A model generated the notes under the pieces. It saw only the letters and a list, made by a program, of their open reading frames with translations, did no database searches and was not told the origin of the DNA. This document shows, piece by piece, positions 26,510 through 36,455 of a stretch of DNA of 64,000 bases (within the stretch, counting starts at the first letter, position 1; the number at the start of each line of letters is the position of its first letter). The stretch covers positions 248,001 to 312,000 of the forward strand of contig JADJCK010000005.1 in NCBI GenBank assembly GCA_016703265.1. Reading direction: 5' to 3'. Source of the stretch: a bacterium. GTDB lineage: Bacteria > Krumholzibacteriota > Krumholzibacteriia > LZORAL124-64-63. A program made the position numbers and the translations under genes.

Positions 26510-27007
26510 ATGCCGAACACCCATGACAACCTGAAGGAAGCGTTCGCCGGCGAGAGCCAGGCGTTCCAGAAGTACACCTCGTTCGCCGAGGCGGCGGAGA
26601 AGGAGGGACGGCCGAACATCGCGCGGCTGTTCCGCACCACGGCGCAGGCCGAGCGCATCCATGCGGCCGGCCACTTCCAGGCGCTCGAGGGTGTCGGCGG
26701 CACGGCCGACAACCTGCGCGAGGCCATCGGCGGCGAGACCTACGAGTTCGAGAAGATGTACCCGCCCATGCTGGCGCAGGCGCAGGCGGAGGGGCACAAG
26801 GCGGCCCGCATGTTCCGCTTCGCCGTCGAGGCGGAGAAGGTGCACGCCGTGCTGTACGCGCGCGCCCTGGAAGCGGCGACGCGCGGGGAGGACCTGGCCG
26901 AGTCGAAGTTCTACCTGTGCCCCGTCTGCGGGCATATCGAGTTCGGGACCCCGCCGGAGAAGTGCCCGATCTGCGGCGTCCCGGCCGCGAAGTACGTGCA
27001 GGTCTGA
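26510..27007 (+). CDS. Rubrerythrin
   Basis: A 165-residue protein with an N-terminal four-helix ferritin-like domain and a C-terminal rubredoxin-like domain. The diiron ligand motifs include FAGESQAFQKY and AERIHAAGHF in the first half, and GGETYEFEKMYPPM and EAEKVHAVLYARAL in the second. The iron-binding knuckles are CPVCGH and CPICGV. Rubrerythrins reduce hydrogen peroxide using electrons from rubredoxin or NAD(P)H, mainly in anaerobes and microaerophiles. The gene follows the phosphotransbutyrylase by 42 nt and a shared hairpin terminator lies downstream. Confidence 0.95.
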   Translation: MPNTHDNLKEAFAGESQAFQKYTSFAEAAEKEGRPNIARLFRTTAQAERIHAAGHFQALEGVGGTADNLREAIGGETYEFEKMYPPMLAQAQAEGHKAARMFRFAVEAEKVHAVLYARALEAATRGEDLAESKFYLCPVCGHIEFGTPPEKCPICGVPAAKYVQV

Positions 27008-27059
27008 GGAGGGGCGACGGCGTCCCGCCCGCGTTGACCACCGCCCTGGGCATGAGAAA

Positions 27060-27087
27060 GGCCCCGCCGGTTTCCACCGGCGGGGCC
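27060..27087. terminator. Bidirectional hairpin between rubrerythrin and subtilase genes
   Basis: A perfect 12-bp stem GGCCCCGCCGGT / ACCGGCGGGGCC with a TTCC loop, placed between two convergent genes. There is no long T tract on either side, so termination efficiency is uncertain. Confidence 0.6.
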
Positions 27088-27139
27088 TCGTGCGTCTCCG
27101 GGAGCGGGGCTGTCCCCGCGCCGGGTCAATCCTGCGGCT

Positions 27140-30100
27140 CTACTTGACCAGCGTCATGCTCCGGGTGATGTCACCCTCGGCCGTACGCAGGCGGTAGAAG
27201 TACACACCCGACGGGACCTGGACGCCTTCGTCCGACTGGCCCGCCCAGATGTAGTCGTGGTTGCCGGCGTCGAGCTCGCCCGTCGCCAGCGTCCGGACCA
27301 GCGCACCGCGCACGTCGAACACCCGCAGGTCGACCAGACCACGCGTCGGCAACGCGAAGCTGATCTTCGTCGCGGGGTTGAACGGGTTCGGCACGTTCTG
27401 CGAGAGGGCCAGCAGCGTGGGCAGCTGGTTCTCGACGCCCGAAATGTAGTCCTGCACGGTCATCGTCAGCGGGACCTGCACTTCGGGATTCGCCAGGTCG
27501 TTGCTCAGGATGCGCACCATGCCGGTGTGCACGCCCAGGCTCAGGCCGGACGAATCGAGGTTGACCGTCAGGTCGGCGCTGCCGCCGGCCGGGATGGAAC
27601 CCGCGGACGGCGTCACCGTCGCCCACTCCGGCAGTGCCGTGAACTTGATGGCCAGGTTGTTGTGCAGGTACGTCGCATTGTACGCCACCTGCAGGCCGAC
27701 CGTGCCCGTCGCGTTCTGCATGCCCACCGTGGCGCTGTTGCCGGCGCCGCCCAGCGTCAGGTACTGGTACGTGATTGTGCCCGACGGGGTCAGGATCACC
27801 TGGAAGGTCAGCGGGATGCTGCCCGTGTAGGTGTAGACGCCGTCCCACTGGATCACCAGGTTGCCGCCGACATTCTGGTAGAAGATGTCGCCGCTACCCG
27901 CGGTCGTCAGGTTCAGGTCGTCCCAGAACGGGGCCAGCATGTTCAACGGCGCCGAGGCGCTCGGAATCGCCGTATTGGAGTACGTCGTGACCGTGCTCGA
28001 GAAGCTGATGAAGCCGTTCGAGCAGACCCGGAACGTGGTGAACTGCTGGTCGTAGTACTTGAAGGTGAAGCCGATCGGGAACGGTCCCAGGTTGGAATCG
28101 TCGCCGGTCGTCATTGCCGCGGTACCCGTGTCGCCGATGTCGGTCCAGTTGAACACCGGGCCGCCGACGGCGTCACTGTCGATCCAGCTGTAGCCGAAGG
28201 CATCCGGGCCGCCGCTGCCCATGGGGGTCACGCCGAACTCGTCGTCCTGCGCGTCCTTGGGGCGCTCGGCAGCGGGAGCCGCAGCCTTCGCGTTGGCCAC
28301 CAGCTTGTTGTACAGGTCCGGCGAGGGCACGGTGTAGTTCAGCGTGCCGGTGCCGTTGTTCTCGATGTGGATGTTCGCGGTCCGCTGCTGGTTGGGCGGC
28401 ACCGTCTCGTTGATCGAGGCCGGGGTCACCACGATGCCGGCGTTGTTCAGGCCCGTGCCCGACAAGGTCACCGTCAGCGTCGGATGCGACACGTCGTTCG
28501 TCGTCAGGGTCAGCGTGCCCGTGGCCAGGCCCGCAGCGACCGGCGCGAAGGTCACGCTGATCGCCTGGGTGGCGCCGGGAGCCACACTGAACGGCGCGGC
28601 CACGTTGGCCGTGAAGACCGGGTTGTCGATCGACAGGCCCGTCACCTGCAGCGAGGCGCAGCCGACGTTGGCCACACCAGCGGCCAGGACGGCGTTCTGC
28701 GTCAGATAGACGTCACCGAAGGCCAGGTTCGTCGGCGCAACCTGGGCATCCGGCGAGCCCAGCAGGTTCAGGGTCACCGGCACGGCGACGTCCGCCGAGT
28801 CGGGGTCGTTGCTGAGCACGTGCAGGTTGGCGGAGTACGTGTCGCCGCAGAGGCCGGCGGCGTCGAAGCCCACCGTCACGATGGCGCTGCCGCCCGCAGG
28901 CACGGTGCCCGCGTTCGGGGTCGCCGACAGCCAGGGCGTCTGCGACTCGAAGCGGATGGCCATGTTGTTGTGCACGTAAGCCGCGTTGAAGTTCGGCGCC
29001 AGGCCGATGTCCATGGTCTCGTTCTGGATGCCGATGGTGGCGCCATCCAGGACCGAAGGCATGTTCTGGTAGTGGAACTCGATCTTGCCGCTCGGATACA
29101 GGTGGATCTGGAACGCGTACGGTCCGCCCGTGCCCAGGCGCGGAACGTCCTTGTACTCGATGATCAGCCTGGTGCCGTCGTAGTAGTAGTACGCGTCACC
29201 CGCGCTGCTGAAGGTCAGGTCGTCCCACCAGGGGGCGACCAGGTTCTCCGGCGCCGTGGCGCTTGGCAGGTTCAGGTTAGAGTAACTGGCCAAGGCCACG
29301 TTCGTGAAGCTGATCCAGCCGTTCGTGCAGGCGCGGAACGACGAGAAATCGGTGCCGTAGAACGGGAAGTTGAACCCGATGTTGAAGGCGCCGAGGTTCT
29401 GGTCGTCGCCGGTGAACGCGATCGGCGTGCCGACGCCCGAGATCTCGATCCAGTTGTAGACCGGACCGCCGACCTCGTCGCTGTCCTTCCACTTGTAGCC
29501 GAAGGCATCCGGGCCGCCGGCGCCGGTCACCACAGGGGCGCCGATGCGCGGGTCGACCGCACCCTTGGCCAGGTCGATCGGCTCGGAGCCGGGCACGGGC
29601 GCCGCGCTCTTGTTGAGCACGGTGATGTACTCGGCGTCGGGGATCGTGAAGTTCAGGTCACCGAGGCCGCTGTTCGTGATGGTCAGCTGCTGGGTCGAGG
29701 TGCCGCCGGTGGGCAGCGTCTCGGTCAGCGAGGCCGGGGCCACCGCGATGTTCGGGAAGTCCAGGCCGGTGCCGCCCAGGGTCACCACGAGCGACGGCGA
29801 GTCGGAGTCGTCCGAGGTGATCGTCAGGTTGCCCGCGATGACGCCCGGCGTCGTCGGCGCGAATTTCACCGGAACACTCAGCGTGGCGCCGGCGATGATC
29901 ACCACAGGCGTCGCCTGCGTGGTCGAGAAGTCGCCGTTGCTGAAGCTGAGGCCATAGATGTTCAGGTCGGCGCAGCCGCCGTTGGTGATGTCCACGTTCA
30001 ACACCGCATTGCCCGTGATGTAGACCGACCCGAAGGCCAGGCTCGTCTGGGCCAGCGCGATGTCCGGCGTGCCGGTCAGGTTGATGGTCGCGGGCACCAC

Positions 30101-32697
30101 AACGTCGGCATTCGTCGGGTCGTTGCTCAGTACATGGATGTTGGCGTTGAACTGGCTGCCGCACAGGCCGGTGCCGTCGAACGTCACGGCGATATTGGCG
30201 CTCGCGCCGGCAGCCAGGCTGCCGCTGGTGGGGCTGATGGCCAGCCACGGCGGCAGGAAGGCAAAGCGGATCGCCAGGTTGTTGTGCACGTAGGCGGTGT
30301 TGAAGGCGACCGTCAGGCCGTCCGTGCCCGCCTCGTTCTGGATGCCGACGGTGGCGCTGTCGAACGGCGCCGTCATCGTCAGGTAGTGGTACTCGATGGT
30401 GCCGTTCGGATACAGGTGCATCTGCATCGAGTACGGGCCGCCGGTGTTGTAATTGTCCCAGTTGGTGTACTGGACGATCATCCGGGTGCCGTCATAGTAG
30501 TAGTGGCAGGTGCCGCCGGTGGGCAGCAGGTCGTCCCAGAACAGGGCCGCCATCGCCAGCGGGGCGCCGGCCGAAGGCAGGGCCGAGTTCGCATTGGCGG
30601 TCGCCGACGACGTGAAGCTCACGAAGCCGTTCGAGCCGATGCGGAACGTCGTGTAGTCCACGCCGTAGAACGGGAACGAGAAGCCCAGGTTGAACGGCCC
30701 CTGGTTCGAGTCGTCGGTCAGGGTCACCGAGGTGCCCAGGCCCGCGATGTCGATCCAGTTGAACGCCGGGCCGCCGGGGCTGTCACTGTCGGTCCAGTTG
30801 TACCCGAACGCGTCGGGACCGCCGGAGCCGTTGATGCCCGCGCGCAGGTCGGCCTCGCCCTTGCCCAGTTCGACGTATTCGTACTGCTTGACGGGGGCGC
30901 GGTCGGACTTGGCGGGGATGATGTAGGACGGGGTCGGGATCGTGAAGTCGAGCACGCCCACGCCCGTGTTGGTCACGGTCAGCGTCTGCGTCTCGGAGCC
31001 GCCGGTCGACAGCGACGCGGACAGCGAGGTCGGCGCCACGGCGATCGTCGGCGGGGCCAGCGTGGTGCCGGCCGGGCTGTTCGAGAAGTCGCCGAAATTG
31101 CCGTACTCGTCCTTGGCGCGAATGCTGAAGTAGTAGGTCGTCGAGGCGACGAGGCCATTGACCTGCATCGTCTCGGCGGTGCCGGACACCGCGGGGTCGG
31201 GTTCGCCCGTCACCTGCGTGGCGGCGTTCCAGCCGGCCAGGTCGGTGATCGGGGCGGCCGCGTAGCGGATGTCGTAGCTGCTGGTGGTGCCGACGATGCC
31301 GTCATCGCCGGGGGCCGTCCAGTTCAGCTGCAGCCAGTTGGAAGCCGCGGTGCCGACCGCCAGGTCGATGACCGTGCTGGGCAGGGTCACGTCCGGGTCG
31401 GCGATCAGCTTCAGCAGGTTCAGGCGGCCACCTGTGATGCACAGGCCGGACAGCGCCGGAACCGCGTCGTTGCCGAGGTTCATCAGCAGGGCCTTGCCGT
31501 CGTCCACCGAGATGGACGGGAAGCGGCCGCGCAGCATCGCCATGGCGCCGGCCACGTGCGGGGTCGCCATCGAGGTGCCCGAGAAGTTCTGGTACGTGTT
31601 GCCGGGCGTGGTCGACCAGATGTAGAGGCCGGGCGCGGCGATGTCGACGGTCGTGGCGCCGTAGCTCGACGACCACCAGCCGGGCTCGACAACGCGCTGG
31701 TCGCGGTTGTTGGTCGCCATGACCGCGATGACGTTGTTCACGTTGTAGTTGCTGGGATAGTTCGCGGTGACGTCGTTGTCCTGGCCGGAGTTGCCGGCCG
31801 CCGCGACGAAGAAGATGTCCGCGGCATAGGCGGCCTGGATGGCCGCTTCGAGGGCCGCGTCGTAGCCGCCGCCGCCCCACGAGTTGCTCATCACGTCGAC
31901 GCCCATCAGCGTGGCGTATTCGATGCAGCTGATGGCGTTGGCGGTCGAGCCCGAGCCGCCCGACGTCAGGAACTTGCAGCCCATGATCTTGACGTTCCAG
32001 TTCACGCCCGCCACGCCGATGCCGTTGTTCGCGACACCGCCGATGGTGCCGGAGCAGTGCGTGCCGTGGTCGTTGTCGTCCATGGGGTCGTTGTCGCCGT
32101 TGGCGAAGTCCCAGCCGTGGATGTCGTCGATGAAGCCGTTGCTGTCATCGTCGATGCCGTTGCCGGCGATCTCGCCGGGGTTCGACCACGCGTTGGCCGC
32201 CAGGTCGGGGTGCGTGTAGTCGACGCCGGTGTCGATGACCGCGACGACCACCGACGACGAGCCGGTGAAGACGTCCCAGGCCTCGACCGCGTCGATGTCC
32301 GCGCGGGGGTGCCGGCGTTGCCGCCGTCATCGAGCTGTCCCGTGTTGTTCAGGCCCCAGAGGTCGCCGAAGCGGGGATCGGTCGGGGTCTCGAGCGCGTA
32401 GAGCAGGTAGTTGGGCTCTGCGTACTCGACGTTCGGGTTGGCCTCGAGGGCCGCAACGGCCGCCTCGACCGAATTGTTGCCGACCTTCCAGTGCTCGGCG
32501 CCGATGAACGTGAATTCCTTGACCTTCTGGCCCTGCACGAGCAGCGCCTTCTGGGCCGAGGACACGCCCGGCTTGAACTTGACGATGAGTTCCCCAGGTA
32601 CCCATTGCCGGCTGGTATCAACAGCCGCACTGGCTCCCGTGGCGAACAGGCCTGCCATGGCGATAGCCAGCAGCAGGAGCGACAGGATTCGCTTCAT
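27140..32697 (-). CDS. Giant secreted subtilisin-like protease with repeated modules and C-terminal sorting domain (frame break near 32305)
   Basis: About 1852 residues. A signal peptide (MKRILSLLLLAIAMAGLFA) and a propeptide (ELIVKFKPGVSSAQKAL) precede an S8 catalytic domain with Asp in VIDTGVD, His in DHGTHCSG, Asn in AAGNSGQ and Ser in SGTSMATPHVAG. A fibronectin III domain follows. Three long repeats come next, each combining an ASH/Ig-like strand region (TQTLTVTNTGVGVLDF) with a nidogen-like module (FRIGSNGFVSF, IGIQNE-type ends). The C-terminus is a FlgD/Por-type sorting module (NVPNPFNPATKISF, VPSGVYFYRL). The signal and propeptide lie in a different frame from the rest. One missing base near 32305 (after GGCACCCCCG on the coding strand) restores a continuous frame. 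It probably degrades protein outside the cell. Confidence 0.85.
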
Positions 32698-32933
32698 GTT
32701 GGTTCCCCCCAAAAAAAGCGAGTGAACGTGGCGAGGTCTTCGCGGACTTCACGGCAAGGACCAGGCACTGGTGGCAGCCGATGCCTGGCAAAGCGCTCCG
32801 GACGCGATGGACAGCGGGTCGATTCTACCAATACCGGGCTGATTTTTTCAATCAATTAGTAATTTGCACTTATGGCGACTTTGTGAATATTGCGACATGA
32901 TATCAATAAAACGAGCGGTATGGAATAAATGAA

Positions 32934-32959
32934 GGCCGCCTGGTCAAAAACAGGCGGCC
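32934..32959 (-). terminator. Terminator of the acyltransferase gene
   Basis: A 9-bp perfect stem GGCCGCCTG / CAGGCGGCC with an 8-nt loop, 24 nt downstream of the acyltransferase stop. On the minus strand it is followed by the T-rich TTCATTTATT. Confidence 0.6.
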
Positions 32960-32983
32960 ATCATCAAGTCCTGACGGATTGGA

Positions 32984-33457
32984 CTACTTCTTAGGTCCGT
33001 AGCCGTCTTTGTAGCGCAGGATCTTCGCCGGACAGCCGGCCACGATGGCGCCGTCGGGCACGTCCTTGGTCACCACGGCGCCGGCGCCGACGACGGCGTT
33101 CTTGCCGACGCGCACCGGCAGGATCGTGGAATTGGAGCCCAGGCTGGCCCCGTCCTCGATGCGGGTGGCCTTCCACTTCTCCTTCTCGGGCTGCGGCGGC
33201 ATGGTGTCGTTGATGAACATGACACCGTGGCCGACGAAGACGTCGTTGCCGATGGTCACCAGCTCGCAGATGAAGGTGTGGCTCTGCACGCGGGTGCGAT
33301 CGCCGATGACGACGCCGCCCTGCACCTCGACAAAAGTGCCGATCATGCTGTCGCGGCCCACCTTGCAGCCGTACATGTTGACGAAGTTCCAGACCTTGGT
33401 GCCCTCGCCGATCTCGCAGTCGCGGATCAGCTGCCTGTCGTTCACCGGGTAACTCAT
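32984..33457 (-). CDS. Hexapeptide-repeat acyltransferase (left-handed beta-helix)
   Basis: A 157-residue protein starting at ATG 33457 after AGGA. It is built from imperfect hexapeptide turns (CEIGEGTKVWNF, GVVIGDRTRVQS, VTIGNDVFVGHGVMF, ASLGSNSTILPVRVG, NAVVGAGAVVTKDVPDGA). This gives the trimeric left-handed beta-helix typical of sugar N- or O-acetyltransferases such as WlbB/WbpD-like enzymes. It likely acetylates a nucleotide sugar for surface polysaccharide synthesis in the cytoplasm. No other polysaccharide gene is adjacent, so the substrate stays open. The 286 bp between it and the subtilase start are AT-rich and hold no gene. Confidence 0.88.
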   Translation of the reverse strand: MSYPVNDRQLIRDCEIGEGTKVWNFVNMYGCKVGRDSMIGTFVEVQGGVVIGDRTRVQSHTFICELVTIGNDVFVGHGVMFINDTMPPQPEKEKWKATRIEDGASLGSNSTILPVRVGKNAVVGAGAVVTKDVPDGAIVAGCPAKILRYKDGYGPKK

Positions 33458-33602
33458 GGCGATGTCCTGTCTGTTGGGGGGCGGCGCGGGAAAATCGGCG
33501 CGCCCATTATCGTACATGGAGCCCGGGGCGTCCACCGCCGGAACCATCCTCCCGTTGCACAAACGGCCCGGATGGCGGATCCTGACCCCCGGAAGGAGCG
33601 CC

Positions 33603-33989
33603 ATGAAGTGTCCCGCCTGCCGCGTGCCCATGTACGTGGCCGAATACCAGCAGATCGAACTCGACCTCTGCGGTCGCTGCGACGGCGTCTGGTTCGACGG
33701 CGGCGAGCTGGCCCTGCTCCTTGGTGATGAACCGCCCCTGGCCGCCACAGAGGCGGCCCCGGACGAGGCGACACGCACCTGTCCCCTGTGCGACAAGCCC
33801 ATGGCGAAGGTGAATATCGGTCCGGGCCGGCGGGTAGTCGTGGACCAGTGCCCGCAACGGTGCGGCCTGTGGTTCGACGGCCCTGAACTGGCGGAACTGA
33901 CGACCGACCTGGAAACGGCGGGCTGGTGCCTGTCGGCGAAGGTGCGCGGATTCCTCCGGGAGATGTTCCCGGCGAAAGGTGGCAAGTGA
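33603..33989 (+). CDS. zf-TFIIB-type zinc-ribbon protein
   Basis: A 128-residue protein after a good GGAAGGAG site. It carries two copies of the zf-TFIIB pattern: MKCPACRVPM with LDLCGRCDGVWFDGGEL, and RTCPLCDKPM with DQCPQRCGLWFDGPEL. Each copy supplies two Cys pairs for zinc. No enzymatic motif is visible. Stop and start overlap the lemA-like gene (TGATG), so the product is made together with LemA and the M48 peptidase. A recruitment or quality-control role is inference. Confidence 0.88.
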   Translation: MKCPACRVPMYVAEYQQIELDLCGRCDGVWFDGGELALLLGDEPPLAATEAAPDEATRTCPLCDKPMAKVNIGPGRRVVVDQCPQRCGLWFDGPELAELTTDLETAGWCLSAKVRGFLREMFPAKGGK

Positions 33990-34558
33990 TGGCTCTGCTG
34001 ATGGTCCCCCTGCTGGTGCTTCTGGGTCTGGCCGCGGTCCTGGCCATGTGGGGTATCGGTGTCTACAACGGCCTCGTGGCGGCCCGCAACCGCGTCAAGG
34101 AATCGTGGGCGCAGGTCGACGTGCAGCTGAAGCGCCGTTTCGACCTGATCCCGAACCTGATGGAGACGGTGAAGGGCTACATGCAGCATGAGCGCGGCAC
34201 ACTGGAAGCCGTGACGCAGGCGCGCGCAGCCGTGTCAGGCGCGGGCAGCACGGGCCAGCGCATCGAGGCGGAAGCCGGGTTGTCGGCGGCGCTGGGCCGC
34301 CTGTTCGCGGTGGCCGAGGCGTATCCCGACCTGAAGGCCAGCGCGAACTTCGCCAGCCTGCAGGAAGAGCTGGCCAGCACCGAGAACAAGATCGGGTTCG
34401 CGCGCCAGTTCTACAACGAGACGGTCATGAACCTGAACAACAGGGTCCAGATGTTCCCGGGCAACCTGATCGCCGGCATGTTCCACTTCGGCGCCGAGAC
34501 CTTCTTCGAAGTGAAGGACGAGGTGCAGCGCGAGGCTCCGAAGGTCTCATTCAACTGA
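33989..34558 (+). CDS. lemA: LemA family protein
   Basis: A 189-residue protein with one N-terminal membrane helix (MVPLLVLLGLAAVLAMWG) and a long helical domain. LemA hallmarks are GIGVYNGLVAARNRVKESWA, VDVQLKRRFDLIPNLMETV, ENKIGFARQFYNETVMNLNN and FPGNLIAGMF. The family forms coiled bundles at the inner membrane and is very often paired with TPM-domain or M48/HtpX-like peptidase genes. Here it lies between a zinc-ribbon gene (1-nt overlap) and an M48 peptidase gene (47-nt gap). Its exact function is not established. Confidence 0.93.
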   Translation: MALLMVPLLVLLGLAAVLAMWGIGVYNGLVAARNRVKESWAQVDVQLKRRFDLIPNLMETVKGYMQHERGTLEAVTQARAAVSGAGSTGQRIEAEAGLSAALGRLFAVAEAYPDLKASANFASLQEELASTENKIGFARQFYNETVMNLNNRVQMFPGNLIAGMFHFGAETFFEVKDEVQREAPKVSFN

Positions 34559-34605
34559 GTTTCCTTGCAACTGAGTCTCCTTCAACTACTGACGGGGCGC
34601 CGGGC

Positions 34606-35805
34606 ATGTGGGAACAGATCGCGGCCAACCGCCGCAAGTCCACCCTGCTGGTGATCACCGCGGCGCTGCTGCTGGCATTGCTGGGCTGGGCGGGCGGCGA
34701 GTACTTCCTGGGCCAGGGCGGCGGCACGGGCGGCGTGCTGCTCGCCCTTGTCGTCTGGCTGGTCATGACGCTCGCGGCCTGGTTCCAGGGCGACAGCATC
34801 ATGCTGTCTGTGGCCGGCGCGCATCGCGTGCAGAAGGCGGACTTTCCCCAGCTGTTCAACATCGTCGAGGAGATGACGCTGGCGGCAGGCCTGTCGAGGA
34901 TGCCGGCGGTGTATGTCATCGACGATCCCGCCCCCAATGCGTTCGCCACCGGCCGGCGGGCCGAGAACGCGTCGGTGGCCGTTACCAGCGGCCTGTTGCG
35001 CACGCTCGACCGTGATGAACTGCAGGGCGTGGTGGCGCACGAGATGGCGCACGTGCGCAACCGCGACATCCAGCTGATGCTGTTCGCCGGCGTGCTGGCC
35101 GGGGCCATCGTCATCCTCGCCGAGACGGGATTGCGCGGCATGTGGCTGGGCGGGGGCCGCAGCCGCTCGCGGCGCGAGGGTGGGGGCGACAGCTCGGGCC
35201 TGGTCGCCATCTTCGCGATGCTGCTGATGATCCTGGCGCCGATCATCGCGCAGCTCATCTACTTCGCGGTCTCGCGCAAGCGGGAGTACCTGGCCGACGC
35301 CTCGGCCGCCTCGTTCACCCGCTACCCGGAAGGGCTGGCCTCGGCGCTGGAGAAGATCAGCCGGGCGCCGCAACGCCTGGGCGGGGCCACCTCGGCCACG
35401 GCGCCCATGTACATCATCAACCCGCTCAAGCGTGCGGGGCAGGCGGCGGCCAACGCCACCAGCACGCATCCGCCCATCGACGAGCGCGTGCGCATCCTGC
35501 GTTCGATGGCCGGCTCGGGGCTGGCCGAGTACGAACGCAGCTTCCGCGCCGTGACCAACGGTGGCGGGGTCATCCCGAAGTCGGCGTTGAAGGAGGATGC
35601 GGCAGCGCCCGCGCCGGCGCGGCCCGTCGCGGGCCCGGCGCCGTCAACGCGCGAGAACGCACGGCAGGTCGACGACTACTTCTACAGGCAGGGTGGTTAC
35701 CGCCGCGTGGACTGCGCCTGCGGGACCACACTGCGCATCCCGCCCGATTTCGCCTCGCCGGCGGCCAAGTGCCCCCGCTGCGGCACGCTGCACGACCTTC
35801 GCTGA
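34606..35805 (+). CDS. HtpX-like M48 membrane metallopeptidase with C-terminal zinc ribbon
   Basis: A 399-residue protein. Two N-terminal membrane helices lead to the catalytic domain with HEMAH (H145-E146-H149) and the third zinc ligand region REYLADASAASF near residue 227. Two further helices (LFAGVLAGAIVILAETG, VAIFAMLLMILAPIIA) lie between them. Family members cleave misfolded membrane proteins on the cytoplasmic side. Beyond the peptidase domain there is an Ala/Pro linker and a short tail with CACG and CPRCG, a probable extra zinc ribbon echoing the two in the first gene of this operon. The start at 34606 lacks a strong ribosome site. Confidence 0.9.
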   Translation: MWEQIAANRRKSTLLVITAALLLALLGWAGGEYFLGQGGGTGGVLLALVVWLVMTLAAWFQGDSIMLSVAGAHRVQKADFPQLFNIVEEMTLAAGLSRMPAVYVIDDPAPNAFATGRRAENASVAVTSGLLRTLDRDELQGVVAHEMAHVRNRDIQLMLFAGVLAGAIVILAETGLRGMWLGGGRSRSRREGGGDSSGLVAIFAMLLMILAPIIAQLIYFAVSRKREYLADASAASFTRYPEGLASALEKISRAPQRLGGATSATAPMYIINPLKRAGQAAANATSTHPPIDERVRILRSMAGSGLAEYERSFRAVTNGGGVIPKSALKEDAAAPAPARPVAGPAPSTRENARQVDDYFYRQGGYRRVDCACGTTLRIPPDFASPAAKCPRCGTLHDLR

Positions 35806-35825
35806 TTTCGCGAGTGCAGCAACGC

Positions 35826-36455
35826 TCAGACGTCGCGATCGACGACCACGTCCTTGTGGAAGCCCTCGGTCAGGAAACGCGCCACCATCGCCGGGCCGTA
35901 TTCGGTGCCGATGCTCTCGGGGTGGAACTGCACGCCGTACAGCGGCCACTTGCGGTGCCTGACACCCATGACCAGCCCCTCGTCGGTCCAGGCCGTCACG
36001 CGCAGGCAGTCCGGCAGCGAGGCGCGCTCGCCCACGAGTGAATGGTAACGCATCACCTCGAGCGGCTCGGGCAGGCCGGCAAAGAGGCCGGCGTCGTCGT
36101 GGAGGATGAGCGACGTCTTGCCGTGGCAGGGCTCGGGTGCGCGCACGATGCGGCCGCCCATCGCGTCGATGATACCCAGGTGGCCCAGGCACACGCCGAG
36201 GATGGGCACTTCGGGCCCCAGTTCGGTGATGGCTTCCAGTCCCACACCCAGGTAGCCGGGGCGGTCGGGGCCCGCCGGTCCCGGCGAGATGACAAGACGC
36301 CACGGCGCCAGCGCCCGCAGCTCGGGCAGCGACAGGGCGTCGTTGCGGAACACGAGTGGTTCACGCCCGTCGTCGAGCCCCGCGACGAGCTGGAACAGGT
36401 TGAAGGTGAACGAGTCGTAGTTGTCGAGGATGACGACAGGTCCTCGTGCACTCAT
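35826..36455 (-). CDS. pabA: Glutamine amidotransferase subunit of aminodeoxychorismate/anthranilate synthase
   Basis: A 209-residue class I glutamine amidotransferase. It shows LDNYDSFTFNLFQ at the N-terminus, the oxyanion strand VISPGPAGP, nucleophile C89 in GVCLGH, and the catalytic pair H178 and E180 in YGVQFHPES. It supplies ammonia from glutamine to the chorismate-binding partner encoded just upstream, whose stop overlaps its start by 4 nt (ATGA). The partner carries the PabB-type lysine, so folate (p-aminobenzoate) synthesis is the likelier role. TrpG-type dual use is possible. Confidence 0.88.
   Translation of the reverse strand: MSARGPVVILDNYDSFTFNLFQLVAGLDDGREPLVFRNDALSLPELRALAPWRLVISPGPAGPDRPGYLGVGLEAITELGPEVPILGVCLGHLGIIDAMGGRIVRAPEPCHGKTSLILHDDAGLFAGLPEPLEVMRYHSLVGERASLPDCLRVTAWTDEGLVMGVRHRKWPLYGVQFHPESIGTEYGPAMVARFLTEGFHKDVVVDRDV

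Noticed and set aside
27257..32401. A 1714-codon open frame on the plus strand opposite the subtilase
   Set aside because: It is rich in Arg, Gly and Ala with no domain and mirrors the subtilase codons, as expected for antisense frames in high-GC DNA. The minus-strand frame has a full catalytic triad.
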